Positions 1 through 9,228 of a stretch of DNA of 64,000 bases are shown here, piece after piece; positions within the stretch are counted from its first letter, which is position 1; each line of letters begins with the position of its first letter. The stretch spans positions 992,001-1,056,000 of the forward strand of contig NW_023501039.1 of NCBI RefSeq assembly GCF_014066305.1, in the 5' to 3' direction. The position numbers and the translations under genes were made by a program. This DNA is from Letharia columbiana. Its lineage: Eukaryota > Ascomycota > Lecanoromycetes > Lecanorales > Parmeliaceae. The notes beneath the pieces are model-generated. The model worked only from the letters and a program-made list of their open reading frames with translations, did not search any database and was not told where the DNA came from.

Positions 1-959
1 CAGGTATAGCTCAACAGCCGTTGAGTGTCATGCATATCGAAGGCGATTCTCCGTTGAGTCACTCCGAAAGTAAGGCGTTTGAGTCGGGTCATTGATGACA
101 GTATCTGGAAAAGAGGTTCAAGATATTTTCCACTATAATCGCGACCCTTGACTCTGGGGTTCAGATCAATCTGCAGATTGAGTTCTGTGAGATGGCTGAA
201 CACGCTCTGAGCATTCGTCGTGAACCTCGCTTGGTCTATGGCATTGGGTGCCACAAGCGAAGACAACGGCAAGCCCATCTTCAGTGGTCTAGGATGGCCC
301 TGCCAATTTCCGATGTGCAATTCAGTGAGGCATACTTCTGCGGAAAAAAGGGCCTGGAAAAGATGCTGGACGCGGTGACTGCCCCACGGTTCGTAGTACG
401 CCTTTTTCTCCTTATGATAAGACCAGTATGATGCAGCCACCTCAGTTTCAGCCAGGTCTCGGGCGTGAGGACCCGCCGGAATTGGAGGCCAGTAAAGGTG
501 CGAGGGACCTCCAATGACAGATACTTTTTTGAGTCTCAAAAGTTGGGGTAGTCCTCGTAAGAGTACATTGAGATCCTTTGAGGTGGCCCTTATTTGCTCC
601 TGATCGCGGTAGCGTTGGCGAAAAGCATCGTGTGCGGCGACTTGTTCAGAACGAGACCACATGCGATGTTCTGCCAGTGCTGAGGAGTGTGGCTCTTGCT
701 GGAGCAGCCTCTTCGGTAGCTGAGTGTCGTCGAAGACCAGGTGTTTCACAGATTCAGCAAGATGGGGATCCCGGACGATGTGTTCGAAATTTCTGATAGG
801 TTCAGAACGGGATGCAAAGTAGATCTGCTCAAAGACGTGCTCTATGCTGACGCTGGCCCAGCGTCTGCAGCACAGTCGGACGCGCTTCAGGATTCTTCGT
901 GGAACTCTCTGAAAGATCTGGTGTAGTATCTCATTTGGGAGTTTGTCGATGTGACCTAA
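1..959 (-). CDS. F-box protein, partial (3' end beyond the window)
   Basis: The minus strand is open in one frame from about 1049 down to base 1, so the C-terminus lies outside the window. Translation gives a typical F-box near 950-840 (IDKLPNEILHQIF, then a basic CCRRWA segment), followed by leucine-rich segments such as HLVFDDTQL and LRGLPQLLRLKKVSVIGG that resemble fungal F-box/LRR-like adaptors. Such proteins normally link substrates to SCF ubiquitin ligases through Skp1; the substrate cannot be told. No in-frame ATG precedes the F-box. A TTAG acceptor-like site lies just before it (about 957) with a GCTAAC branch-like site near 1060, so a 5' exon with the start codon probably lies upstream. 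The start is therefore unresolved. F-box identity is fairly secure; function is inference. Confidence 0.72.
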
Positions 960-1049
960 TGTATAATTCAGTTTACAGTGTCTCTGTAGATGAAGAATGT
1001 GCTGCGGTGTTTTTGTGTATTGGTACAAGGCCACGAAGACATAGATGAT

Positions 1050-1762
1050 TCAACGAGGTTAGCACCCAGAGTGACAGGCGAATCCACAACTTTGCCATTC
1101 AGTAATTCAAATATTGAAATTGCAAGAAAACATACTTGCTACTTACAAGTCTGGATTGCCACCAGTAAGCTGCTGGTCGAAGCCATGCTGTTTGATGTAC
1201 TATGGTGCTACCAAACCGAAAGTCGGGTTTCGGCACAGTACCAGAGTCTGATATGATGGACATTAGCCTTGAGAACATATAATACGTGTCTCATTCAGGT
1301 TTAGAAGACTCACCTGAAGTGTCCAAATAGTGGTCTGATGACAGTTGTTTGGGAGGGGGAAGGAGGATTAGAGGGGGAGTGGTACTGGAATAGTGCCGGA
1401 GAAGCATTCCGCCGTCAACAAATGGGGTTTATCCGCTTCAATTGGTCAGGACCCGAGGATTTGGACCTCGGATTGTCGAATTGAAGGGGCGAAGTCCCGG
1501 AACATTCGACAATAGACTTGGTAAGCGAGCCACGCGTTCGTGACATGGCCGTGGACAGTGACAGCCTCAATGTCGTGAGCGTAAAGTACCGATCAGCAGG
1601 ATCAGCCACGTTTTTGGTAGAGAACCATCATTAAGACGTATAAGAGTGAAGAAATTGCCTTGACAAACGCTAATTCGAGCATGCAACTGGGGTATATGGC
1701 CATGATTAGACCAGAGGTGACGTGGTCTTAGAATTCAAGCAAAGACGTTTTCTTCAGACCAG
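1050..1762. other. Intergenic, upstream of the F-box gene and downstream of dynamitin
   Basis: No convincing gene. Only short ORFs without recognisable domains occur. The stretch should hold the 5' exon or leader of the F-box gene and the dynamitin 3' UTR. Both neighbours are on the minus strand. Confidence 0.5.
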
Positions 1763-3233
1763 TCACGAATGAAGCTTCCGCATTCTCTCTTCCAACTCCT
1801 TTACCCAGCCTTCAACGGTCTCGGTGTTCCCCTTCACCGTTTGCTCTCCCTGCTTCATTGCATTTTCCACTTTCTTCAACCCTTCGCACCAGCCTTGCAG
1901 CTCTTGCTTTGTATCCTCTTGTTGCATCTCCAGCTTTGCCAAAGTTTGGCTTGCCGTTGCAGCATCAGCGTGGATTAAACGCAGAGACCTCAGTCTATCC
2001 AGTACGGATGGTAATAGCGGCGCTAGCGACTCGATAGTAGATAGAGTGCCGTAGAGTGCATTAATCTTCGAGCTTTGCTCAGCGTATTCAAGAACGTCCG
2101 CGTCTTTCGCTGGATCGTTCAGCGAAGGAGACTCTTCGCCCGAGGGACTGAGAGCTTCTTGCACTGCTTTCGCGGCTTTCCTGGATTGCTCGAGCTTCTC
2201 CGCATCTTGCGTCAATTGCCTTACTTTTCGGCTGACCTTATCGAGGGACGTGTCCGTAGAATTGGAGAGGGTGGACAACTGCTTTTCCAAGGTATCCAGG
2301 GCTGGAAGAACGGCTTTCAAGGGTGATCTGTCCTGTGTAGGCAACGGAATGGCATCGAGGCCTAACGCAGCCTCGATCAATGTCAAACGCGAATCAAAGT
2401 CAGATACCTTGGAGAGCGTATGTTCCTCTTGATAGGTGGGTGCGTAGGTGACTGTATACGTAGAGGTGGCTGCGTTCTGCTGCGCTGGCCGAGACCCCGG
2501 TCCATCCAGTGAGTACACTGAGGTCCCTACTGGTTTTGTTGTGGCCACGAGTCTCTTTGTTAGGCGACCCGCAGCGCCGGCACCACCGTCAGTATCAGGT
2601 GAGTCTACGCTCTCCAGGATCTGATCCAAAGTATCCAAGTTCTCGGCTTCATGCTGCGGCTCTTGGGAAGCTCCATCCTCTTTCTTTGCCCTTCTTTGCG
2701 CGAACTCTCCTTTGACTTCGGCCACTTCCTTTCGTAGCCGTGCGAGCTTCCTCTCCAACGACTCCGCTTCCTCGTCGCTGGAGATCTCGATTCCATTGAT
2801 AATGCCGTTGATCTCAAGCCCATCTTTCGGCCTCTTCCTACTAGAAGATCGATAAGATCTCCGTTTGCTGCTGATTCGACTTGAAGATGGGGGGTCGCGC
2901 TCTCCTATCGGCAGGAAATGCGTTCGAGCTTCGTCTGCATCTAGGCGATGACGCACAATCCCGCTGGATTCGTCTTCGTCTTCATGGTAGGAGGATGCAG
3001 GAGATTCGGAGCGGAAGGTGGTAACAGTCTGACGGATAGTCAACGCGTATGAAGATTGTCTAGCATGTTTTAAAACTCACAGGGTGTGTGGATGTGTCTT
3101 CCGTAAGCTCTGGAGTCTCATAGATATCAGGTGCAGGATCCTAGAAGGCAGATGAGCGCTTGATTTCATCAGTTCACAGAGGCGTAGCATTCACCAGATC
3201 TGGAAGACCAGCGTAATTTCGGACAGTGGACAT
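1763..3233 (-). CDS. Dynactin subunit 2 (dynamitin, p50)
   Basis: Three exons: 3233-3195, 3140-3081 and 3028-1763, coding 454 residues. Exon 1 gives MSTVRNYAGLPDL and exon 2 gives DPAPDIYETPELTEDTSTHP, which together form the conserved N-terminal motif of dynamitins (YAxLPxI ... PDVYETxxLPE). The rest is acidic, Ser-rich and then strongly coiled-coil (about residues 100-140 and 240-450), as in the family. Introns are GTGAAT..CTAG and GTGAGT..TCAG. Dynamitin forms the shoulder of dynactin, which couples dynein to cargo and to the Arp1 filament in hyphal nuclear and vesicle transport. The single long ORF starting at 3043 alone would miss the diagnostic N-terminus. The gene is divergent from the MBL hydrolase. 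Confidence 0.9.
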
Positions 3234-3939
3234 ACTGAGAATTCTGAAGGGTAAGGTACGAAGCAGCAGTGGGTTCCTTTTCTTTGATCTTTTTGATTTA
3301 CGCCTCAATGCTCCTTCTTTTTGTTCTCCACTCGTGACTCGAGAAACTCAAAGACGCGCCTCGGATATAAGGGCCTTAGCGCCGGGCGACTGTGGTGGAG
3401 CTGCACCCTATAACCGTCTTATGCTCCTCGACAGTTGGCATCATCTTTTCTTTGAGAGTTAGTGAGTCTCGGGAAAAGATGCGTGTGCGTGTGCGCATAC
3501 GCCTCCGCTTCCGCCTCCCTTGTGACCCAGCTCGCCCATTTGCTAATGACAACAGTTCTTTTGTGCATTGCGTGTTCCGCATACGAGTAATGCATCCTTC
3601 CATAGCATTTGCTGCTCACCGTCTTACGTCTACCTCTTGCATTTTCTCATCTCCCTGCGTGCAACGCTCAACCCGGTCTAGAATCATGCAGTTGTGTTGC
3701 ATCTGATGTATGCGGTGTGCCAGCTGGTGTTGATCTAGAATGTTTTAAGTCCCTAATTGCAGCATGCGTCAATGCCTTTCATCCACCCCGAAAGTCAGAT
3801 GACGAAGCTTTCCCCGCATCCTTCCGCGGGGCAAGGCGAATGCGATTTCATAATTCCCTGTTTGGCTCTTGCTTCTTGCCTTTTGTCTTCAGAAAACATC
3901 TGTCGTTGAGTCGACTTCAATTAAGTAGGCACGATAATC
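3234..3939. promoter_or_regulatory. Divergent intergenic promoter, dynamitin / MBL hydrolase
   Basis: About 700 bp between two genes that point away from each other, so it must hold both promoters and 5' UTRs. Short ORFs in it have no recognisable homology. A small alternating pyrimidine-purine run (gtgcgtgtgcgcatacgc) lies near 3482-3502. Confidence 0.5.
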
Positions 3940-5100
3940 ATGGCAGGCGACGAGATCAAACCTCAGGCGCACCCTCCCCTGAAAATCCCCCAATCCGACG
4001 CTACCGTGGAAGTGTCCACCATCAATACCACCACCGATATCGTCGTGCCGGCCAAAGCCTTTGTTGAACCCGTACAGAATGGGCATGAATACATGAATAT
4101 GCCGACCTTCGCTTTCTTGATTGAGAACAAGAAGTTGGGCAAAACCATCATGTTCGACCTCGGATGCCGGAAGGACTGGTGGAACCATTCCCCAGGCTCA
4201 TACGCCTCAGTCAAGAACGGTATACCCGGCCTCAACATTCCAAAAAACGTCAACGAGATTCTGCGCGAGGGTGGGGTGGACGACAAAAAGATTGATGCCG
4301 TCGTATGGAGCCATTGGCATTGGGATCACACGGGAGATCTTTCTCTGTTTCCACACTCTACAGATTTATATGTTGGCCCTGGATTCAAGGAGAACTTCAT
4401 GCCAGGCTATCCTACCAACAAGGACTGCCCAGTACTTGACGAGGACTTCAAGGGTCGCGCCGTCCACGAAGTCTCCTTCGACACCAATGACAAAATTGGC
4501 GCTTTTCCTTCCCATGACCTCTTCGGAGACGGTAGCTTCTACATCCTCGATGTGCCAGGACATGCTATCGGACACATTTCGGGCCTCGCGCGCACAACGT
4601 CCGATACCTTCGTGTTCTTGGGTGGCGACATCTGCCACTTCGGCGGCTCCTACAGGCCAACCGTCTATGCGCCGATGCCCGGCACCATCCCGTCCTCTGT
4701 CCCCCTGGATCGTCGTCTCCCTAGCCCTTGTCCATGTTCATTCTTTGCAGGTAGTCATCACGACCCTGAGAACCTGCGAACTTCAGCATTCTACAATGTA
4801 ACGCAAGAGCCTGGAGGCTGGTACGTCGATCCTCCAACTGCACAAAAGAGCGTGAAGCGCTTGGAGGTGTTTGATGCGGATGAGAATGTTTTTGTTTGCG
4901 TGGCGCACGATGGTGGGTTGATTCCTGTTGTGGATTGGTTTCCAAACGGAACGATCAACGACTGGAAGAAGAAGGGGTGGAAAGAGAGGAGTCAGTGGGG
5001 ATTCTTGAACGAATTGCCGGTCGATGGACAGCCGGGGAGGCCGTGGATTGCTCCTGGACTGGTGAAAGAGGGGAAGGTCATGAGCAAGGAAGAATTGTAG
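3940..5100 (+). CDS. Metallo-beta-lactamase-fold hydrolase (lactonase-like)
   Basis: Single-exon gene of 386 residues with no signal peptide. The zinc-binding motif SHWHWDHTGD sits at residues 124-133 (His125, His127, Asp129, His130). Further candidate ligands are His208 in DVPGHAIGH, Asp230 in FLGGDICHFGG and the late His in VCVAHDGG. This is the layout of the MBL superfamily, and the long form with a GGWYVDPP-like segment is common in Pezizomycotina beside or inside metabolic clusters. Members include AHL-lactonase-like and thioesterase-like enzymes, so the substrate cannot be named. The start ATG at 3940 follows a short leader and gives the family's usual N-terminal length. The gene is divergent from dynamitin and convergent with ALG12. 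Confidence 0.85.
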   Translation: MAGDEIKPQAHPPLKIPQSDATVEVSTINTTTDIVVPAKAFVEPVQNGHEYMNMPTFAFLIENKKLGKTIMFDLGCRKDWWNHSPGSYASVKNGIPGLNIPKNVNEILREGGVDDKKIDAVVWSHWHWDHTGDLSLFPHSTDLYVGPGFKENFMPGYPTNKDCPVLDEDFKGRAVHEVSFDTNDKIGAFPSHDLFGDGSFYILDVPGHAIGHISGLARTTSDTFVFLGGDICHFGGSYRPTVYAPMPGTIPSSVPLDRRLPSPCPCSFFAGSHHDPENLRTSAFYNVTQEPGGWYVDPPTAQKSVKRLEVFDADENVFVCVAHDGGLIPVVDWFPNGTINDWKKKGWKERSQWGFLNELPVDGQPGRPWIAPGLVKEGKVMSKEEL

Positions 5101-5920
5101 ATGAACACTCCTCACTTGGCTGGCTCTGGAGTGCAACTGTAAGCTTATAGGTTACACTTGTATTTGTTCCTTTCTAGTTGACCGGTGCTGCAGGCGTGTA
5201 GTGGATTTGAACGTCCCTTTTGTGGAGACTTCCGATTCGAGTCTGCGTTTGAGCAATGGTTTTTACTTCCTCTTCGTGCCAGAGCAGTGGCTTTGGATCT
5301 TTGTGGCCAATTCTTTCATTTATTGTGGCGAGACGGATTCGGCGGTTCTGTGGCTGGCGGTTGGTAAGTTAGTGGTGAGGAAGCTTGCGCCCCACCCCCC
5401 TTTTTCTTTTCTTTCTTTCTCTCTGTGTTTCGGAAGACTCGATCGAGAGATGATTGTGGACTGTTGAGCCAGAGAGAGAGCGAGAGAGAGAGAGAAAAAG
5501 AAAGAGTGAGAGAAGATGTATTGATGCCTTAGTCTGTCTATCATGTTGGATTTACATCACCTGAGATGCCACATCGAACCCGCGTCCCAAAACCATGAGA
5601 GCTCGAACGGTGCAGCGGTTTACACGTCGCGTGTGTCAGCAGAGTAGAGCAGGCACCGGTGTCATCACGGATGCTTGCACTTGGGGGTCTGTGCTGCGGG
5701 AGAGGCTTGCTTGACGCCCTCTACCATATGTCCTGGAGGCCTTGGTTCGAGTCTGAGTTTTCGTTTGAGCGTCTCTTGTTTGGCTTGTCCGCTTGCCTCA
5801 CTGCTTTGATTATGAAGTTGCAGGCTTCAACGCCGATATGTGCGAGGCTTCGGGGAGAGGTGAGCTGGTCGGAAGTGAGGCATGGTAGGAAGGTGTCAGT
5901 TGATGCAATTGTATGCTTCT
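5101..5920. other. Convergent 3' intergenic region, MBL hydrolase / ALG12
   Basis: The two flanking genes converge here, so this holds both 3' UTRs. It contains the polypyrimidine/polypurine tract listed separately. No coding potential is recognised. Confidence 0.5.
5386..5515. repeat. Polypyrimidine then polypurine tract (imperfect inverted repeat)
   Basis: A C/T-rich run (5391-5427, tttttcttttctttctttct core) is followed 40 bases later by a G/A-rich run of GAGAGA and AAAAAGAAAGAG units (5468-5515). The two tracts are roughly complementary and could form a long hairpin in either transcript, or triplex DNA. It lies in the 3' space between convergent genes. Confidence 0.75.
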
Positions 5921-7915
5921 TCAGCCTTCCATTGCCTGCTCAGGCTCAACGGGGGTACCCCCAGGCATTCCCGCCTTCTTCAAAATCCGAATCCTCGGCT
6001 CCATCTTCATCCTCATCCACCACCCCTTCGTGACGAATTTCCTGGTCACACTCTCCAATCTCCCCAGACTCATCTCCCTCACGCATTGCCGCGCCGTCCC
6101 TAGCCCATCTTTTCTCCACCGACTCTCCGTCCATAAGTTCTGCACTGCGCGCACATCCTCCATTGCCTGTTCCCCACCCTCCTCGGGCCTCATGATCGCA
6201 ACCCCGGCGTAGCCCTCCACGGTACTCAGGACATGCCAACTCCCAATGACCCTCTCAGGCCGCTCAGCAAGCGCATAATCAAAGCCCTCCCAGAATAGCG
6301 GATCCAGTAGCTTCTCTTCTTCTTCTGTCTTATCATAAACCCAAAATGCACCCTGCGCATCGGCCAACACAGGCGGCGCGCGTTCCATAAATCTTGTGAC
6401 GCCAGTCATACAAGCCAGCGTGTCCATATGCACCTTCACTACCCCAGTATCGTTGCCTGCAAGTGCATGCAAGCGATTCAACGCTTCGGCACCAGGGTAG
6501 TTGAGACGGGAGACAGCTAGCATACCCAAACTCGCCATGCAAGACGCAAGCGTGGATGCAACCAGGGCAAGGGAGAGCACGCGGTAAACGAACGATTTTG
6601 CGCGGCGCGTCCAAATCCAGCTTGCGCCTGCCGAGGCAACGGCGAGAAAAGACGGGATGATGTAGATGATGAAGCGCCACTCTTTGTGCGGCTGGGAGCT
6701 GTAAACCGCCACAAAGAGGAGATTCGGGAGGAGGATGTCGAGAGCCTGACGGCGCAGGATCGATATGCTGAGAGTAAAGGGAAGACAAATCTGATAGAGA
6801 AACGGATTGAACAGGAGGCGTGGGAGGGCCGAGGTGAAGTAGAAATGCCACGGAGAAGTGCCCCAGTTGGAAGATTGCTTTTCGACGATGTTGTAGATGA
6901 AGCCGGTCAGCTCGGGCCAGAGTGGCCAGCGTTGCCAGAAGAAACTGTCGACAGGGACTGTGAGGGCGAGACCGATGAACGCACCCAGAAGGCCGGCTGG
7001 AATGATTGAGAGGATTGGGAGGCGGATGTATGGTCGAAAATACAAGTAGAGAGTCTGAGATGCGAGGAGGACGGCGATCTCGGAGCGGAAGACAGTGCCA
7101 GCAATGGTGAGGAGGGTAAGAGCGAGTTCCTGCCGTCGCCTGTTTGATCGAGCGGCCGGACTTCCAAGTGCATGAGGGAGGAGATTGCGCATGGCCAAAG
7201 TTGCTGATGGCCGTCAGACTGCTCCGCCGATCTCTAGAGGTTCATGTACTCACTCAATCCAAAAGCAAAGAAATTAGGCAACGTTCTCGACGCATAATAC
7301 ATCATATGGAACTGGCTTGCCTGGAATACGGTATACCAATTCGCAGCATTTCTGCCAAAAGCTCTGGCAACTCCATTGCGGAATACCATCAAGCAGCAGG
7401 CGTTGTATAGTCCAAGCACAGTTCTAACTACACGGATCAACGATTAGCCTCTGCTATGCCCCTCGTGCTTCTCTGACCCAAGACTTCGCCATAGGCCTCC
7501 CTAACCATTCACATCCCGACTTGAGACTCACCGACCAACTGTCCCCTGATCTCCCCACCATGACCGGCTCCGAAGCGCAGAAAGGGCCAACTCACTCCCG
7601 CCAATGACAACGGGCCGACGAAAGTCCTCGGCACCGAGCCCGTGAACGTAAGATGGTCATAGTGCTCTCGCAGCCATAAGCCTGTGTGCTCCCATGTCGT
7701 GCCCCACGGTATGCCGTAAGTCAGGATGTCGTGGGTAGCTTGTATGTTGAAAGACTCCTCGACTTTAGTGTACGGCGCGAGAAAGAGGTGGATGAGGATG
7801 ACGCATGGGATGAGGAGGGAGAGGAGTGTATCTGCTTATTGGGTCAGCTCGACATTGCTGCTATAGAGGTACGTGGGCCATTCATCGATGGTTGCATACC
7901 TATAAGATGCCGCAT
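5921..7915 (-). CDS. ALG12: Dol-P-Man:Man7GlcNAc2-PP-Dol alpha-1,6-mannosyltransferase (GT22)
   Basis: Four exons: 7915-7900 (16 nt), 7831-7532, 7427-7254 and 7203-5921, coding 590 residues. Exon 2 carries the GT22 N-terminal signature: [19 protein letters not shown], then [20 protein letters not shown]. Exon 3 continues with [10 protein letters not shown] and [20 protein letters not shown]. Exon 4 holds many membrane helices and the conserved [10 protein letters not shown] motif. ALG12 adds the eighth mannose in the ER lumen to the lipid-linked oligosaccharide precursor of N-glycans. ALG9, ALG3 and GPI mannosyltransferases are relatives, but the [12 protein letters not shown] and HKEWRF context fits ALG12 best. 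The C-terminal third (after about residue 450) is less conserved and hydrophilic. Head-to-head with YOS1. Confidence 0.88.
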
Positions 7916-8132
7916 TGCGGCCAATGCTCACAGCTTTGCTTATCATCATGAACAGACAGCTAGCTACGGGGGTGGTCGACATCGATACGCGCGGAGCTCC
8001 CGGGTCTTGGCATCGCGCCCACCCCTGTCAGCCCTGCGAGGCATAGCTGCATTTTCTCCGCAGAGGCCAAACAAATACGCGCGAGCTTCCAATCAGCCTC
8101 CAAGCCGCCTCACACGCCCTTCCAGCATCGAA
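7916..8132. promoter_or_regulatory. Compact divergent promoter, ALG12 / YOS1
   Basis: Only 217 bp separate the ATGs of two secretory-pathway genes transcribed away from each other, so core promoter elements must be shared or overlapping. I see no unambiguous TATA box. Confidence 0.6.
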
Positions 8133-8707
8133 ATGATGCTTTTCGGCTTGGGCAACCTCTTCTATGGTAAACCCGGTCATTCCCCAGACGAGTTACTGCC
8201 AAAGCTCACCGTATTTGCAGTGTCAATCCTCCTCGTCAACGCCGTCGCCGTGCTATCAGAGGACAGATTCCTTGCGCGCAGTAAGCATTCCTTTGGCCGC
8301 GGGTGGTGATTATGTGCCGGGGAGTGGAGGTGGCTGATGAAGAGCAGTTGGATGGGGTAACGCACCCACCGAACCATCCTTCGGCGGTTCCAGTGATGCC
8401 GCGAGCGTGAAGGGGAAAATGATTAATCTGATCAGTAGTGTCCGGACGCTGATGAGGAGTGAGTCTGCCTCCATTATACGTATTTTTCGTGGCTCAGGGG
8501 TGATGTTCTGGGATGCTAGTTATGTTTGTCTTTTGGGGCGGAAGTAGGTAAGGGGGAGGAACTCGTTGGAAGACTGTTGTCGGTTTATGATGCTGAGCGT
8601 GATTTGAACGGACGAATGGAAATCATGCTAACGAGTGCTTGTGCAATCTAGTACCGCTGATAGTGATCAATACCCTAGTGATAGTCTACGAGCTCGTGCT
8701 TGGGTGA
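8133..8707 (+). CDS. YOS1: ER-to-Golgi transport protein Yos1 / IER3IP1 family
   Basis: Four small exons: 8133-8166, 8221-8280, 8348-8458 and 8652-8707, coding 86 residues. Spliced segments read MMLFGLGNLFY / VSILLVNAVAVLSEDRFLAR / IGWGNAP...KMINLISSVRTLMR / IPLIVINTLVIVYELVLG. This matches Yos1 from end to end: an N-terminal hydrophobic helix, the LSEDRFLARIGW motif, and a C-terminal helix ending in YELVLG. Yos1 binds Yip1 and Yif1 and is needed for COPII vesicle transport. All donors are GTAA/GTGAG and acceptors CAG/TAG; exon phases close exactly. Two ATGs in tandem (8133 and 8136) leave the start ambiguous by one residue. No single ORF reveals this gene, because three introns break it. Confidence 0.93.
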
Positions 8708-9228
8708 GCTGTTGAGCAAGGGGGCGACTGTCCCGGGAAGCTAGAGCCAGGAGAAAGTTTGAGATACCCACTAAGATGACTTCTGTGCCAGAGTATGAGG
8801 CGATACTCGAGAGGCATCAATCGATATCCTTGGTCTTTGGAATAGATGCTATCATGAGCTATGACGGTATCAGGCAGACATTTGTGGAAGACATTTTCGC
8901 TTCGCGACAAAGTGTGTGTTTGAATGTATGTATTGTACAACCATGTCTAGACCGAAAGTTGCTTCCTCATGTTGAATCAACAATGAGACGGGAGACGTCT
9001 TCTGCAGAAGTGTCTGCCAAAATGAAGATATCTATCCGGTAGATTCAGCATATCCAACTTTTGTCATCCATTGCCATAATATCTCCTATATTCGTTGTGC
9101 CTCACATTCACCAAACTCCACCCAGTGGTATCATGATGTAAATGCATGGCTCAATCTAACAGCAGACAAGAACTGTAAATGCGGTAAATGTGAAGAAAAG
9201 GGCTCCCCTTTTCAAGTGTTGATTAGTA
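8708..9228. other. Convergent 3' intergenic region, YOS1 / creB
   Basis: About 520 bp between two converging genes. No recognisable coding or RNA features; presumably 3' UTRs. Confidence 0.5.

Noticed and set aside
4121..4801. 226-codon plus-strand ORF inside the MBL gene
   Set aside because: Out-of-frame shadow; the 386-residue frame carries all zinc-binding motifs.
7686..8309. 207-codon plus-strand ORF
   Set aside because: It is mostly antisense to ALG12 exons and runs through the first YOS1 introns; the real genes explain the conserved protein segments.
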